Below are positions 26,711 through 37,919 of a stretch of 64,000 bases of DNA, piece after piece. A model generated the notes under the pieces. The model saw only the letters and a program-made list of their open reading frames with translations. It was not told the origin of the DNA and ran no database searches. Source of the DNA: Halomonas salinarum. GTDB taxonomy: Bacteria > Pseudomonadota > Gammaproteobacteria > Pseudomonadales > Halomonadaceae. A program made the translations under genes and the position numbers. Location: NCBI RefSeq assembly GCF_012062845.1, contig NZ_WWNB01000005.1, positions 62,001-126,000 of the forward strand, given 5' to 3'. Numbering within the stretch: the stretch's first letter is position 1; every line of letters starts with the position of its first letter.

Positions 26711-28963
26711 TCAGTCATCAATGGCGAGACGGTCAACCTTCTGGAAACCACGCGGCAGCTTACTGCCACGGCGTCCGCGGTCACCGGTATAGTAATCGAG
26801 ATCGCTCGGTTTGAGCGTCAGCTTGCGCTTGCCGGCATGCACCACCAGCGCGGCGCCATCAGGCAGCAGCACCAGATCGCGCATGAACTCCTCACGCCGC
26901 GCGGCGCGGCTCCCAGGAATATCCAGCATCTTGTTGCCCTTGCCCTTGGCCATCGCCGGCAGTTGCTCAAGCGCAAACACCAGCAGGCGCCCCTCGTTGG
27001 AAACGGCAGCAACCTTGATGCCCTCGCCGCTGGGTACGGCTAGCGGCGGGATGACAGCACAGCCCTTGGGTATCGAAAGAATGGCCTTGCCGGCCTTGTT
27101 CTTGCCAATCAGATCATCGAGCTTGGCGACAAATCCATAGCCACCGTCAGAGGCCAGCAGATAGCGAGTGTCGGGAGGCGCCAGCATCAGGCCCGCCATG
27201 TGTGCACCGGCGGCGGTATTGACGCGCCCGGTAATCGGCTCGCCCTGACTTCTGGCGCTGGGCAGGTTATGGGCGGCGAGCGTGTAGGCGCGCCCGGTAT
27301 CGTCAAGCAGCACCAGCGGCTGATTGGTCTTGCCCCGCGCCGCCAGATGGAAGCGGTCACCGGACTTGTAGTTGAGACCAGCAGGGTCGATCTCATGGCC
27401 CTTGGCGGAGCGAATCCAGCCCTTCTCGGAGAGCACCACGGTGACCGGATCGGCGCCGAGCAACTCGACCTCGGATAGCGCCTTGGCCTCGCCACGCTCG
27501 ACCAGCGGGGCACGGCGTTCATCGCCATGTTGCTTGGCGGCCTCGCGCAACTCCTCCTCGATCAGATCGGTGAGCGCTTCCTCGCTGCCCAGCAGTTTCT
27601 TGAGGTGCTTGCGCTCGGCGACCAGCTCGTCCTGCTCGCCACGAATCTTGAACTCTTCGAGCTTGGCCAGATGACGCAAACGCAGCTCAAGAATCGCCTC
27701 GGCCTGGCGTTCGGACAGCCCGAACGCCGTGATCAATGCAGCCTTGGGCTCGTCTTCCTCGCGGATGATGCGGATCACTTCATCGATATTGAGGTAGGCG
27801 GTCAGCAGGCCTTCCAAGATGTGCAGGCGATCCTCGACCTTGCCTAGCCGATGCTCGAGACGCCGGCGCACCGTGGTTCGCCGATAATTGAGCCATTCGC
27901 CGAGCAGCTGCGGCAATGGCATGACCCGTGGGCGGCCATCGAGGCCAATCACGTTCATGTTGACGCGGATGTTCTTCTCGAGATCGCTGGTGGCGAACAG
28001 GTGCGCCATCAGGGCCTCGATGTCGACCCGGTTGGAGCGAGGTTCGATGACCAGCCGGGTCGGCGTCTCGTGGGTCGACTCGTCGCGCAGATCAGCGACC
28101 ATCGGCAGTTTCTTGGCCTGCATCTGGGCGGCAATCTGCTCGAGCACCTTGGAACCACTGACCTGGTAGGGCAGCGCGGTGATCACCACCTTGCCCTCTT
28201 CCAGGGTGTAGCGGGCACGCAGCTTGACCGAGCCACGCCCGCTCTCGTAGAGCTTACGCAGGTCAGAGCGCGGGGTGATGATCTCGGCGGCAGAGGGAAA
28301 GTCCGGCGCCGGCACATGCTCAAGAAGATCGACCGTCGTCGCCTCGGGATGGCGCAACAGATGGCAGGTTGCCTCGACCACCTCGTTGACATTGTGCGGG
28401 GGAATATCGGTGGCCATGCCCACGGCGATGCCAGTGCCGCCATTGAGCAGTACATGGGGCAGCTTGGCTGGCAGCACCACCGGCTCGTTCATGGTGCCGT
28501 CGAAGTTGGGCGTCCAATCCACGGTGCCCTGACCGAGCTCACTGAGCAGCACCTCGGAAAACTTGGACAACCGCGCCTCGGTGTAGCGCATGGCGGCGAA
28601 GGACTTGGGGTCATCGGGACTGCCCCAGTTGCCCTGACCATCCACCAGCGGATAACGGTAGCTGAACGACTGGGCCATCAGCACCATCGCCTCGTAGCAG
28701 GCGCTGTCACCATGAGGGTGGAACTTGCCGAGTACGTCGCCTACGGTACGCGCCGACTTCTTGTACTTGGCATTGGCATTGAGTGCCAGCTCGCGCATGG
28801 CGTAGATGATGCGTCGCTGCACCGGCTTCATGCCATCGCCGATGTGCGGCAGCGCACGGTCGAGAATCACGTACATCGAGTAGTCGAGGTACGCCTTTTC
28901 GGTGTACTCGCGTAGCGAGAGGCGCTCGACGTCGCCTTCCGCCACCTGGATATCCATGGTCAT
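26711..28963 (-). CDS. parC: DNA topoisomerase IV subunit A
   Basis: 750 residues. The breakage-reunion domain has the catalytic Tyr127 (AMRYTEAR). The quinolone region reads [11 protein letters not shown] with Ser87 and Glu91, the susceptible-type residues. The C-terminal beta-propeller begins at about residue 500 and lacks a full GyrA box, which supports ParC over GyrA. It decatenates daughter chromosomes together with ParE, encoded just upstream on the same strand (250 bases apart). serB follows directly. Confidence 0.95.
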   Translation of the reverse strand: MTMDIQVAEGDVERLSLREYTEKAYLDYSMYVILDRALPHIGDGMKPVQRRIIYAMRELALNANAKYKKSARTVGDVLGKFHPHGDSACYEAMVLMAQSFSYRYPLVDGQGNWGSPDDPKSFAAMRYTEARLSKFSEVLLSELGQGTVDWTPNFDGTMNEPVVLPAKLPHVLLNGGTGIAVGMATDIPPHNVNEVVEATCHLLRHPEATTVDLLEHVPAPDFPSAAEIITPRSDLRKLYESGRGSVKLRARYTLEEGKVVITALPYQVSGSKVLEQIAAQMQAKKLPMVADLRDESTHETPTRLVIEPRSNRVDIEALMAHLFATSDLEKNIRVNMNVIGLDGRPRVMPLPQLLGEWLNYRRTTVRRRLEHRLGKVEDRLHILEGLLTAYLNIDEVIRIIREEDEPKAALITAFGLSERQAEAILELRLRHLAKLEEFKIRGEQDELVAERKHLKKLLGSEEALTDLIEEELREAAKQHGDERRAPLVERGEAKALSEVELLGADPVTVVLSEKGWIRSAKGHEIDPAGLNYKSGDRFHLAARGKTNQPLVLLDDTGRAYTLAAHNLPSARSQGEPITGRVNTAAGAHMAGLMLAPPDTRYLLASDGGYGFVAKLDDLIGKNKAGKAILSIPKGCAVIPPLAVPSGEGIKVAAVSNEGRLLVFALEQLPAMAKGKGNKMLDIPGSRAARREEFMRDLVLLPDGAALVVHAGKRKLTLKPSDLDYYTGDRGRRGSKLPRGFQKVDRLAIDD

Positions 28964-29213
28964 AGCACGTCGACCTTATTCGCGATCGTGGAATCGTTTG
29001 GGGATTGTCCCACCGAAAACTCATCGGAGTCCGCGGCTTAGCATCGCGGCTGATCCGGCGACAGCCCTGCGAGGAGGCGCTGTGCCCCATCCCTGGGCGC
29101 TACCTTTTCCTTCCCTGGAAAAGGACCTCCTCTTCGGGCTGTCCCCGGTGCCGCTCGCCTTGGCATTTCTTCCAGCTTCAAGCCTATGGCTTACAACTCC
29201 CGGCGAAGCCGGG
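28964..29213. other. parE-parC spacer with hairpins
   Basis: 250 non-coding bases. CCTTTTCC at 29103-29110 pairs with GGAAAAGG at 29117-29124 (8 bp). CCCGGC at 29199-29204 pairs with GCCGGG at 29208-29213, directly after the parE stop. Neither has a T-run on the minus strand. Frames running through it on the plus strand are shadows of parE. Confidence 0.6.
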
Positions 29214-31178
<1,965 letters not shown>

Positions 31179-31207
31179 TCAAGCGAAGCCTATCGTCATG
31201 CGGGTTA

Positions 31208-31855
31208 TTAGATCGTGGTGATGCGGCCCGGTCTCAGGCGACGTCCACCGTGCGCCAGTATCGCCGGCAGATAGTCGGCGAGCGCGCTGAAGCCATGATC
31301 GCCGCCGGGATGCAGGATGGTGGAACATCCGGCATAGGCCGTGAAGGCCTCGCGACAGTCCAGGGTCTCATCAGCGGTGCCCAGCAGCAGCAAATAATGC
31401 GCAGGCGTCAACCGCGGCGGTGTCAGGGCCTCGAGCGCCTCATGATGATGATGGTCGATCACGAAGTGCTCGCCGGTATCGTCGTTGACGAAGGCCTCAC
31501 CGATCCAGCCCCGCACCAACTGCGCCGGTCGCACCGCCGGGTTGATGACCACCGCCGGCAGGCACAGTCGCTCGGCAAGGCAGCTGACCAGAAAACCGCC
31601 CATGGAACTGCCCACCAGCAGCGGGCGCGCCCCCAGCCTCTCGAGTGCCGCCTCGGCGACAGCCAGGGCCTGGTCGGGGCGATGCGGTAGCTGCGGCGCC
31701 GCACAGGGCAAGGGTTCCCCCTCGACAGCGTCACAGGCGGCACGCATCAGCCGCGACTTGGGCGAACTGATGCCGCTGTTGAAACCGTGTAGATAGAGTA
31801 CGCCACTGGCCGGCGCCGTCTCACGATCGATGGCTGGGCTCAGCATACCGCACAT
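31208..31855 (-). CDS. yqiA: YqiA-type alpha/beta hydrolase esterase
   Basis: 215 residues. LYLHGFNSG is near the N-terminus, and the nucleophile elbow GSSMGG holds the catalytic serine. Candidate Asp (near DDTGEH) and His (GGDHGF) complete the triad. The family hydrolyses short acyl esters in vitro, and its physiological role is unknown. The first ATG at 31855 or an in-frame ATG three codons later could be used. It lies between pgi and parE on the minus strand. Confidence 0.85.
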   Translation of the reverse strand: MCGMLSPAIDRETAPASGVLYLHGFNSGISSPKSRLMRAACDAVEGEPLPCAAPQLPHRPDQALAVAEAALERLGARPLLVGSSMGGFLVSCLAERLCLPAVVINPAVRPAQLVRGWIGEAFVNDDTGEHFVIDHHHHEALEALTPPRLTPAHYLLLLGTADETLDCREAFTAYAGCSTILHPGGDHGFSALADYLPAILAHGGRRLRPGRITTI

Positions 31856-31874
31856 CCTGTATACACATCCAGCA

Positions 31875-33611
31875 TCAAGACTGACCTGCGCTCGACGTTG
31901 CGGCTTCCTTGCTGGCCTGATCTTCGGCGTCCCACAAGGCCTCGATCAGTCCGCGACTGGAGTCGTCCATCGTCTCCAGGCCCTCGCGGGAGCCGAGGAT
32001 GCGCTCGGTCTCACCGGCGATCTGCTTGCCGAGCTCCACGCCCCACTGATCGAAGGGATTGATGTCCCAGATCGTGGCCTGAACGAACACCTTATGCTCG
32101 TAGAGCGCGATCAGCGCGCCCAGCGTGTGTGGCGTCAGGCGGTCGAGTAGCACAGTGCTTGATGGCTGGTTGCCACGATAGCGCTTATGGCTCGGCCGTG
32201 GGCCATCATCCTCGATGGCATCGTCACCCAGCATCAGCAGGCGCGATTGAGCGAAGCAGTTGGCCAGTGTCAGGCGATGCTGTGCCTTGAGATGGGCGCG
32301 GGTGTCGTCGTTCTCGACGCGATCATAGCGGCGCAGTGGGGCAATGAAGTCGCACTCCACGGACTGGGTGCCCTGGTGCAGCAACTGATAGAAGGCATGC
32401 TGCGCATTGGGACCCAGTTGGCCCCACAGCACCGGACAGGTGGAGTAAGCGGTCATCTCGCCTTCGTTGGTCACCGACTTGCCGTTGGATTCCATCTCGA
32501 GCTGCTCGAGATAGCTCGCGAAATACTCGAGCCGGCCGTCGTAGGGCAGGATGGAGTGCGCGCGAATGTCCAGAAAGTTGACGTTCCAGATGCCGGCGAG
32601 CCCCAGCAACACAGGCAGATTGTCCTCGAGCGGCGCCTCCTGGAAGTGACGGTCCATGGCATGCGCCCCACCCAACAACGCGCGGAAGTTGGGCATCCCC
32701 ACCATCAAGGCGATGGGCAACCCAATGGCGCCCCACAGCGAGTAGCGCCCACCGACCCATTCCCAGAACTCGAGCTGATTGGCCGGCGCGATGCCCCATT
32801 CCGCCATCTTCCCAGGACTCGCCGAAACACCGATGAAGTGCTGGCGCATTACCAGGGCCCGGTCGATGGCATGGGGCTCCTCGTGATCATTGTGGACCAG
32901 CCGACCCAACAACCAGTCCCGCGCCGTGCGAGCATTCGACAGGGTATCGATGGTCGTGAAGGACTTCGAGGACAGCACGAACAGGGTGGTCTCGGGATTG
33001 AGACGCGTCAGGTAATCGGCGAGCTGGGAGCCGTCCATGGTCGAGGCGAAGTGCACGTTGATCTCGTGCACGCCGTCGGGTCGATAGTCCGCGAGCGCAT
33101 GCGTCACCATCAGCGGGCCAAGATCCGAGCCCCCGACCCCCAAGTTGACCACGTCACTGATCGCCTTGCCGGTCGCGCCACGCCACTGGCCGGCGAGGAA
33201 CTTGTCGACCATCGCCTCCATGCGGTCGAGGGTTTCATGCACCGCGGGCACCAGGTTTTGGCCCTCGACCTCGAGATGGGCGTCCGCCGGCAGGCGCAGC
33301 GCGGTGTGCAGCGCCGGGCGATCCTCCGATTGGTTGACCCGCTCGCCGGCCAGCAACCGCGAAATGGCCTCGGGCACGCCGGCTTCCCGCGCCAGCGCCA
33401 GGAGCCTTGTGTGCGTCTCATCGCTCCAGCGCTGCTTGGAAAGATCCAGCGTCAGCCCCGCGGCACGACGACTGTAGAGGGTATAGCGCTCGTGACCAGC
33501 GGCGGTGGCATCCTGGAACAGCTCCCTGAGGTGGACATCACGCATTTCCCGGGCATGGGCATCCAATGCCTGCCAGGCGGGCTGCTGATCGATCGGGGAC
33601 GGGTGACTCAT
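31875..33611 (-). CDS. pgi: Glucose-6-phosphate isomerase
   Basis: 578 residues from the ATG at 33611 (MSHPSPIDQQPAWQALDAHA). Family signatures include GGSDLGP, SKSFTTIDT and VGGRYSLWGAIGLP. The enzyme interconverts glucose-6-phosphate and fructose-6-phosphate. It is about 25-30 residues longer than the enteric enzyme, mainly at the C-terminus, which ends in a polar, acidic tail. The frame remains open upstream to 33986, but that part is not Pgi-like. It is divergent from cmoA with 125 bases between the starts. Confidence 0.95.
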   Translation of the reverse strand: MSHPSPIDQQPAWQALDAHAREMRDVHLRELFQDATAAGHERYTLYSRRAAGLTLDLSKQRWSDETHTRLLALAREAGVPEAISRLLAGERVNQSEDRPALHTALRLPADAHLEVEGQNLVPAVHETLDRMEAMVDKFLAGQWRGATGKAISDVVNLGVGGSDLGPLMVTHALADYRPDGVHEINVHFASTMDGSQLADYLTRLNPETTLFVLSSKSFTTIDTLSNARTARDWLLGRLVHNDHEEPHAIDRALVMRQHFIGVSASPGKMAEWGIAPANQLEFWEWVGGRYSLWGAIGLPIALMVGMPNFRALLGGAHAMDRHFQEAPLEDNLPVLLGLAGIWNVNFLDIRAHSILPYDGRLEYFASYLEQLEMESNGKSVTNEGEMTAYSTCPVLWGQLGPNAQHAFYQLLHQGTQSVECDFIAPLRRYDRVENDDTRAHLKAQHRLTLANCFAQSRLLMLGDDAIEDDGPRPSHKRYRGNQPSSTVLLDRLTPHTLGALIALYEHKVFVQATIWDINPFDQWGVELGKQIAGETERILGSREGLETMDDSSRGLIEALWDAEDQASKEAATSSAGQS

Positions 33612-33736
33612 AGACTCTTTCTCTCCTTGACGAGCACGACGCTTTGGCGAACAGGGCGCGCTCGGTGCAGCGGGTGCAGCCGGGCGGCGCAGGGCGTAGA
33701 ATGCCGGAAATTCCGCTGTGACCCCGACATGACGCC

Positions 33737-34480
33737 ATGAGTGACGCATCTTACCGTGACGCGATCTTTTCGACACCCCTGGACCGGGTGGCACGCTTTT
33801 CCTTCGACGAGCAGGTGGTGGCCTGCTTCCCCGACATGATCCGTCGCTCGGTGCCAGGCTATGGCCAGATACTCGGCATGCTCGGGGTGATTGCCGAGCG
33901 TCATCTGCGCCACGGCGCCCATGTCTACGACCTCGGCTGCTCGCTCGGCGCCGTGAGCCTGGCGCTGGCCGGTCGCCTGCCGCCACAGGCCTTCAGCCTG
34001 ACCGGCGTCGACCTGTCGCCGGCGATGGTCGGCCGCGCCAGCGAGACGCTCGCCACCGAGTGCCCCGAGCATGCCATCGAGGTGATCGAGGGTGACATCC
34101 GCGCCATGGACTACCGGCCCTCGGGCATGATCGTGCTCAACTTCACCCTGCAGTTTCTGCCTCCCGCGGATCGCGAGGCGGTGATAAAGGCGCTTTTTGA
34201 TGCACTGGAGCCCGGCGGCGTGCTGGTGCTGTCCGAGAAGGTCGTCGCCGAGGACGAGCAGGAGAACGCCTGGCTGGTCGAGCGCTATCACGACTTCAAG
34301 CGCGCCAACGGCTACAGCGACATGGAAATCAGCCAGAAGCGCACCGCGCTCGAGAACGTGCTGGTGCCGGACACCCTGGCCGCCCACCATGCGCGCCTCG
34401 CCCGCGCCGGCTTCCCGCGCAGCCAGACCTGGTTCCAGTACCTGAACTTCGCCTCGATCATCGCCTTCAAGGACGCCTGA
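33737..34480 (+). CDS. cmoA: Carboxy-S-adenosyl-L-methionine synthase CmoA
   Basis: 247 residues, class I SAM fold. The glycine motif is YDLGCSLG, and the family start [20 protein letters not shown] is present. CmoA makes carboxy-SAM from SAM and prephenate, for use by CmoB. The stop is followed at once by the cmoB start, so the two are cotranscribed and coupled. Confidence 0.95.
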   Translation: MSDASYRDAIFSTPLDRVARFSFDEQVVACFPDMIRRSVPGYGQILGMLGVIAERHLRHGAHVYDLGCSLGAVSLALAGRLPPQAFSLTGVDLSPAMVGRASETLATECPEHAIEVIEGDIRAMDYRPSGMIVLNFTLQFLPPADREAVIKALFDALEPGGVLVLSEKVVAEDEQENAWLVERYHDFKRANGYSDMEISQKRTALENVLVPDTLAAHHARLARAGFPRSQTWFQYLNFASIIAFKDA

Positions 34481-35485
34481 GTGTTGTCACCGGATTCCCA
34501 TCGCCGCCTCTACCATGCCTTTATCGACCAGGGCCTCGAGTCCTGGCTTGCCCGCCTCCCCGACCAGCTGGCCCGCGGCCTCGACCGCAAGCGCCATGGC
34601 GACCTGCCCGCCTGGGAGAAGGCGGTGGCCAAGCTGCCCGCGCTGACCGATGAGCGCCGGGTGGCACTCGACCAGGACACGGTCAGCGTCGAGGTGGCCC
34701 TGTCCGAGCCCCAGACGCGCCAGTGCCACAACCTCCTGAAGAAACTCGCGCCCTGGCGCAAGGGACCCTATGCGCTCGGCGGCATTCATATCGACACCGA
34801 ATGGCGCTCGGACTGGAAGTGGCAAAGAGTGGCCCCGCACCTCTCGCCACTTGCCGGGCGCCGGGTGCTCGACGTGGGCGGCGGCAGCGGCTATCACGCC
34901 TGGCGCATGGCCGGCGCCGGGGCGGCCTTCGTACTGGTGATCGACCCGTCGCCGCGCTTCTTCTACCAGTTCCAGGCGGTGCGCCACTTCGTGGGCGACG
35001 CCGACGAGGGCCGCACCCACTTCCTGCCGGTGGGCATAGAAGACGTTCCCGAGAGACTCGAGGCCTTCGATAGCGTGTTCTCGATGGGGGTGCTCTATCA
35101 TCGCCCTTCTCCGCTCGACCATCTCCATCAGCTCAAGGACACCCTGTGCCCCGGCGGTGAACTGGTGCTGGAAACCCTGGTGGTGGAGGGGAATGTCACG
35201 ACAGTCTTCATGCCCGGCGAGCGCTACGCAGCAATGCCCAACGTCTACTTCCTGCCCTCCTCCACGGCCCTCGCTCACTGGCTCGAGCGCTGCGGCTTCA
35301 CCGATGTACGGGTAGTCGACGAGGCCGAGACCAGCCTCGATGAACAGCGCTCGACCGAATGGATGTGCTTCCAGTCGCTGGCCGACTTCCTCGACCCGGA
35401 AGATCCTCGTCGCACGATCGAGGGCCACCCGGCACCACGGCGTGCCGTATTGATCGCCACCAAGCCCGGGAAAGAGGCGTCATGA
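34481..35485 (+). CDS. cmoB: tRNA U34 carboxymethyltransferase CmoB
   Basis: 334 residues beginning with GTG directly after the cmoA stop. The SAM-binding stretch is VLDVGGGSGYHAWRM, and the family marker HIDTEWRSDWKW precedes it. CmoB transfers the carboxymethyl group from carboxy-SAM to 5-hydroxyuridine 34, giving cmo5U. cmoM at 62.4-63.2 kb would add the terminal methyl. It converges on the ppiC gene with a 26-base gap. Confidence 0.95.
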   Translation: MLSPDSHRRLYHAFIDQGLESWLARLPDQLARGLDRKRHGDLPAWEKAVAKLPALTDERRVALDQDTVSVEVALSEPQTRQCHNLLKKLAPWRKGPYALGGIHIDTEWRSDWKWQRVAPHLSPLAGRRVLDVGGGSGYHAWRMAGAGAAFVLVIDPSPRFFYQFQAVRHFVGDADEGRTHFLPVGIEDVPERLEAFDSVFSMGVLYHRPSPLDHLHQLKDTLCPGGELVLETLVVEGNVTTVFMPGERYAAMPNVYFLPSSTALAHWLERCGFTDVRVVDEAETSLDEQRSTEWMCFQSLADFLDPEDPRRTIEGHPAPRRAVLIATKPGKEAS

Positions 35486-35511
35486 GACGCGTAGCGCTTA
35501 CGCTGCCGACT

Positions 35512-36339
35512 TCATTGCATAAGGGGACCCTCGGCACCGCCATCTAGCGTCAGGCCCTCGACCCCGTAGGCCTCTTCCAGCGCCAGCAAGTAGTGGCGCA
35601 GGGCGCGGCGGCTGGCCTGCTCATGAAGCCGGTGACGCACCCGCTCGGCGACCGCCTCAAAGGAGGGCACTCGTCCCTCGCGGCAGGCATCGACGACCAC
35701 CAGATGCCAGCCGTAGCGCGAGGCCAAGGGCCGCTCGTGCAATCCCTCCGACAGGTGCTCAAGCGCATGATCGAGTTCCGCTACGGTCTGCCCGGGAGCC
35801 AGCCAGCCGAGTTCGCCCCCCTCGTCCCGAGAGGGGCAGGCCGAATGACGCTGGGCCAACTCGGTGAAGCGCTCGGGTGCCTGGCGCAGCTCGCCGATCA
35901 AGCGCTCACCCAGCTGGTACTGCGCATCGCGGGCCGGAGCGTCGTCGGGCGCCGCCGCCAGCAGGATATGGCGAACATGGCGCTGGGTGGGCGTACTGAA
36001 GCATTCGGGGTGCGCCGCGAAAAAGCGACGACAGGCCGACTCATCGGGCTCGGGCACCGCCAGTTCGCGCTCCAGCAATGCGGTCATGGCCGCATCGTTC
36101 TCCACTCCCTGATCATCGACTAGCCGCGGCAGCCCGAGCTCTTGCGCCCGCTGGCCCAGCAGCTCGCGCACCACCAGTGCCCTGGCGGCCAGGCGTTGGG
36201 CTTCCGCCGCCGACTCGCCCGGATGATACTGCATCTCCCGGGCGATGGTTTCCTCATCGATCACCACCTCGCCAACCTGCACCGGAGGCACTTCACGGCC
36301 GCCCGGCAGGTGTTCGATATCGATCTTCTGCATGGTCAT
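35512..36339 (-). CDS. PpiC/parvulin-type peptidyl-prolyl isomerase of the nar operon
   Basis: 275 residues from ATG 36339 (an ATG two codons later is possible). The parvulin domain (about 115-215) has VRHILLAA, ELAQRHSACPS and GGELGWLAPGQ. The protein resembles NifM. There is no signal peptide, so it acts in the cytoplasm. It is last in the narK-G-H-J-I run, 123 bases after narI. A homologous gene sits at the same place in the Pseudomonas aeruginosa nar operon, so a role in maturation of nitrate reductase is an inference from context. Confidence 0.85.
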   Translation of the reverse strand: MTMQKIDIEHLPGGREVPPVQVGEVVIDEETIAREMQYHPGESAAEAQRLAARALVVRELLGQRAQELGLPRLVDDQGVENDAAMTALLERELAVPEPDESACRRFFAAHPECFSTPTQRHVRHILLAAAPDDAPARDAQYQLGERLIGELRQAPERFTELAQRHSACPSRDEGGELGWLAPGQTVAELDHALEHLSEGLHERPLASRYGWHLVVVDACREGRVPSFEAVAERVRHRLHEQASRRALRHYLLALEEAYGVEGLTLDGGAEGPLMQ

Positions 36340-36462
36340 ATCTCGCTGATAGATGTTCCTATCCCAGGAAACGAGGGACACCAGATACAAGTGGGGACAC
36401 AGCCCCCTCCTAGGCCTGTCGCTGGCGTCACCTCTCACAGGCGGATGTTGAAGGGCTCACTT

Positions 36463-37140
36463 TCAGCCACGCCGACGGACGATCTGATACCGCCGTCCCA
36501 GATAGCCGAGCGGGATGCTCCAGACGTGCACCAGGCGGGTAAAGGGGAAAATAAGCACGATAGTCAGCCCCACCAGGATATGCAGCTTGTAGATCAGGCC
36601 GATCCCCTCGAGATTCACCGCTGCCCCGCCCTGGAAGAAGACGATGGCCTGAGCCCAGTTTGCGAGCCTGAGCATCACGCCGCCGTCCAGGTGACCGAGG
36701 GCGGGAATGATGGTCAGAAGCCCAAGGATTACCTGAACCACCAGCAGCAGGATGATGGCGGTATCCATAGGGCTGGAGGAGGCCCTGATCCTTGGGTTGG
36801 TCAGGCGCCGATGCGCCAACATGGTCCCTCCCACCAGACACATGAGGCCGGCGAGGCCACCGATCAGGATCGCCACCAGCTGCTTGGTGCCGGCGCTCAT
36901 GAAGGGCGCGTAGACCCAATGAGGAGTCAGCAGACCCACCAGATGCCCAAAGAAGATCACCAGAATGCCGACATGGAAGAGGTTGCTGGCCAGCCGCATG
37001 TGCTTCGAGGACAGCAGTTGGCTGGAGCCGGCCTTCCAGGAATACTGGCCGTGGTCGAAGCGCACCAGGCTGCCGATCAGGAAGACAGTGCCAGCGAGAT
37101 AGGGATAGAGCCCGAACAACAGCGTATTGAGGTAGTTCAT
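36463..37140 (-). CDS. narI: Respiratory nitrate reductase gamma subunit (cytochrome b)
   Basis: 225 residues with five membrane segments. Histidines at the expected heme positions are visible (SNLFHVGILVIFFGHLVG near the N-terminus, LHILVG and LVHVWS near the end). NarI oxidises quinol and passes electrons to NarH. The start overlaps the narJ stop (ATGA). Confidence 0.95.
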   Translation of the reverse strand: MNYLNTLLFGLYPYLAGTVFLIGSLVRFDHGQYSWKAGSSQLLSSKHMRLASNLFHVGILVIFFGHLVGLLTPHWVYAPFMSAGTKQLVAILIGGLAGLMCLVGGTMLAHRRLTNPRIRASSSPMDTAIILLLVVQVILGLLTIIPALGHLDGGVMLRLANWAQAIVFFQGGAAVNLEGIGLIYKLHILVGLTIVLIFPFTRLVHVWSIPLGYLGRRYQIVRRRG

Positions 37141-37919
37141 GATTGACCTCCTTGAACCCGCGCGGGGTCGAGGACCCGTACCGCTTCACTTGGCGTCACC
37201 CGCTTACGCTCGGCGAGGCGCCGCCCCTCGGCGGACTGCAGGGCGCAATCCTGGTCCGACTCGGCTGAGAAGCGCACCGCTTCCTCCTCCCAAACCTCAT
37301 CCAGTGCCTCGGGGGTATGATCCGGCGCCTCGTCCTTGACCTTGGGGCGATGTGCCTCGACCTCGTCCTCGGCCCCGATCAGCCCCAACAGCGCCAGCGG
37401 CACCAGAGCATGATCGGCGTCGCGCTCCTCCAGGCGCGCGACCAACAGCGCCAGAATATGACGGATCTCGCCCAGCCAGCGGCCGATCTCTGCCTCGGAC
37501 CGGGTCGAGAGAAACTCAAGGAACAGCGGCAGGTAATCGGGTAATTCGCGGGCGTCGAGCTCGAACCCGGCGGCCCGGTATTCGGCCAGCAGGTCGACCA
37601 TCGCCTGACCGCGATCGCGGGACTCGCCATGCACGTGCTCGAACAGCAGCAGCGAGGTCGAGCGGCCACGGTCGAACAGGCCGACATACTCGGCCTGCTG
37701 GTCGAGCAGATCCGTCTCAGCCATCCGCCGGCACCAGTCGGTGAGCCGGGCTCGCAGCCCGGCTTCCAGTCGCGCCTCGGCGGCGATGACCCCCTCTAGT
37801 TCGCCGGCCGCCGCCTGCAACTCGGCACTCGGGTAGTCCAACAGGCGGGCCAGTGCCCGCAGGCTAAGCATTCCCGGTATTGCATCTGGCGGCATGGCTG
37901 CCGCTGGCTGACTAGTCAT
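37137..37919 (-). CDS. narJ: Nitrate reductase molybdenum cofactor assembly chaperone NarJ
   Basis: 260 residues from ATG 37919, inside the last codons of narH (8-base overlap). The TorD/DmsD-type helical chaperone core is at about 15-185 (LARLLDYPS, LFDRGRSTSLLLFEHVHGES, LPDYLPLFLEFLS). NarJ binds NarG until cofactor insertion. The C-terminal tail is acidic and poorly conserved. It is in the standard G-H-J-I order. Confidence 0.93.
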   Translation of the reverse strand: MTSQPAAAMPPDAIPGMLSLRALARLLDYPSAELQAAAGELEGVIAAEARLEAGLRARLTDWCRRMAETDLLDQQAEYVGLFDRGRSTSLLLFEHVHGESRDRGQAMVDLLAEYRAAGFELDARELPDYLPLFLEFLSTRSEAEIGRWLGEIRHILALLVARLEERDADHALVPLALLGLIGAEDEVEAHRPKVKDEAPDHTPEALDEVWEEEAVRFSAESDQDCALQSAEGRRLAERKRVTPSEAVRVLDPARVQGGQS

